Positions 63,711 through 64,000 of a stretch of DNA of 64,000 nucleotides are shown piece by piece (the first letter of the stretch is position 1; each line of letters starts with the position of its first letter). Made by a program: the position numbers and the translations under genes. The notes below the pieces were generated by a model. That model saw only the letters and a program-made list of their open reading frames with translations. It did not search any database and was not told the origin of the DNA. This DNA comes from G963422275 sp963422275 (GTDB lineage Bacteria; Pseudomonadota; Alphaproteobacteria; Rhodobacterales; Rhodobacteraceae). The stretch is taken from positions 2,604,001 through 2,668,000 of the forward strand of contig OY729418.1 of NCBI GenBank assembly GCA_963422275.1, given 5' to 3'.

Positions 63711-64000
63711 ATGAATGACCGACAAGGTTCTCTTGAACTTGAAGTGTCGAATTTCGGGCCCATCGTCGAAGCTAGGATCGATTTGCGCCCGTTGACGGTA
63801 TTTGTCGGGCCGAGCAACACCGGCAAGTCCTATCTGGCTATCCTGATCTATGCGCTGCACCGGTATTTCAGTGGCGGCGGTTGGCTTGGGCGCCATCGCG
63901 CACCGGCAAAATTCTGGGCATTTCGTCGCCATGGAAACGAAAAACTCCCGAGGGAAGCCATCAAATCCATTGTCGAACTTGCAGAACAAATGTTGGAGGA
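63711..64000 (+). CDS. AAA family ATPase, N-terminal part only
   Basis: 97 codons before the window ends. ATG 63711 follows a strong ribosome-binding site (gaggagg). LEVSNFGPIVEARIDLRPLTVFVGPSNTGKSY (in parts) is the N-terminus of a RecF/OLD-like or DUF3696-type AAA protein, with Walker A GPSNTGKS at about 36-43. It lies 99 bp after the SNF2 gene, same strand, so probably the second gene of that locus. Confidence 0.8.
   Translation, partial: MNDRQGSLELEVSNFGPIVEARIDLRPLTVFVGPSNTGKSYLAILIYALHRYFSGGGWLGRHRAPAKFWAFRRHGNEKLPREAIKSIVELAEQMLE

Noticed and set aside
60108..64000. Complete DISARM system
   Set aside because: Only a DrmD-like helicase is visible; no methylase, DrmA, DrmB or DrmC. The next gene is an AAA ATPase. 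Kept as an undetermined helicase locus.
1..64000. CRISPR array
   Set aside because: No regularly spaced short direct repeats were seen by eye; the repeats found are IS ends, duplicated tRNAs and the SDR copy.

Overview
The window looks like an alphaproteobacterial chromosome, most likely Rhodobacterales. The basis is the gene order murA, DUF2948, hisD, UPF0262, LMW phosphatase, infA, maf, RNase E/G, yacG, tRNA-Phe at 7.6-15.2 kb, which I recall as a conserved Rhodobacteraceae-type housekeeping block. The rest is heavily remodelled: at least ten insertion-sequence copies or remnants and about a dozen broken genes point to a genome with strong IS expansion and gene decay.

Layout. 0-2.6 kb: a TrlF-type PHP/SMC-like ATPase (minus strand, cut by the window edge). 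3.4-7.4 kb: two tRNA-Gly genes, an ABC exporter and an acyl-CoA synthetase. 7.5-15.2 kb: tRNA-Thr and the housekeeping block. 15.5-16.2 kb: an NAD(P)-binding SDR-like gene that recurs later as a decayed copy. 16.4-33.4 kb: a minus-strand sugar-acid (probably hexuronate-type) catabolic cluster with IclR regulator, FAH-type hydrolase, Gfo/Idh/MocA oxidoreductase, mannonate dehydratase, a four-component sugar ABC transporter, a 2-hydroxyacid dehydrogenase and a sugar isomerase. It is split by a 19.7-25.2 kb pile-up of ISs that also holds a methyltransferase wrecked by IS982. Three similar inverted repeats (TTTTGAAT-N3-ATTCAAAA type) at promoters on both sides of the pile-up suggest one IclR regulon.

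34.16-54.50 kb: a probable 20.3-kb genomic island. It sits inside the decayed second copy of the SDR gene: the left half of that copy ends at 34175 and the right half begins at 54484, each carrying the same 13-bp sequence with one mismatch. Inside are two broken tyrosine recombinases, IS110, IS5 and IS30 copies, a Druantia type III-like pair (DruH-like 1082 aa, DruE-like 2021 aa helicase), a degraded IS1595 copy, and a compact ubiquitin-like operon: a single Multi-ubiquitin-type Ubl, an E1/ThiF protein with an extra N-terminal domain, a zinc-ribbon DUF6527 protein and a DUF2188 protein. This operon is divergent from an XRE repressor and ImmA/IrrE protease pair, a common switch on mobile elements. 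I regard the Ubl operon together with its regulator pair as the best candidate for an under-described system here.

55.3-58.9 kb: a copper-handling locus (multicopper oxidase, DUF4396 membrane protein, CueR regulator) with a textbook MerR-type promoter. An IS1595 element with an 8-bp target duplication has landed between the ribosome-binding site and start codon of cueR. 59.6-64 kb: a frameshifted excisionase-like HTH gene, a large SNF2 helicase with C-terminal DUF3883, and the start of an AAA ATPase, probably the beginning of another defence locus running off the window.
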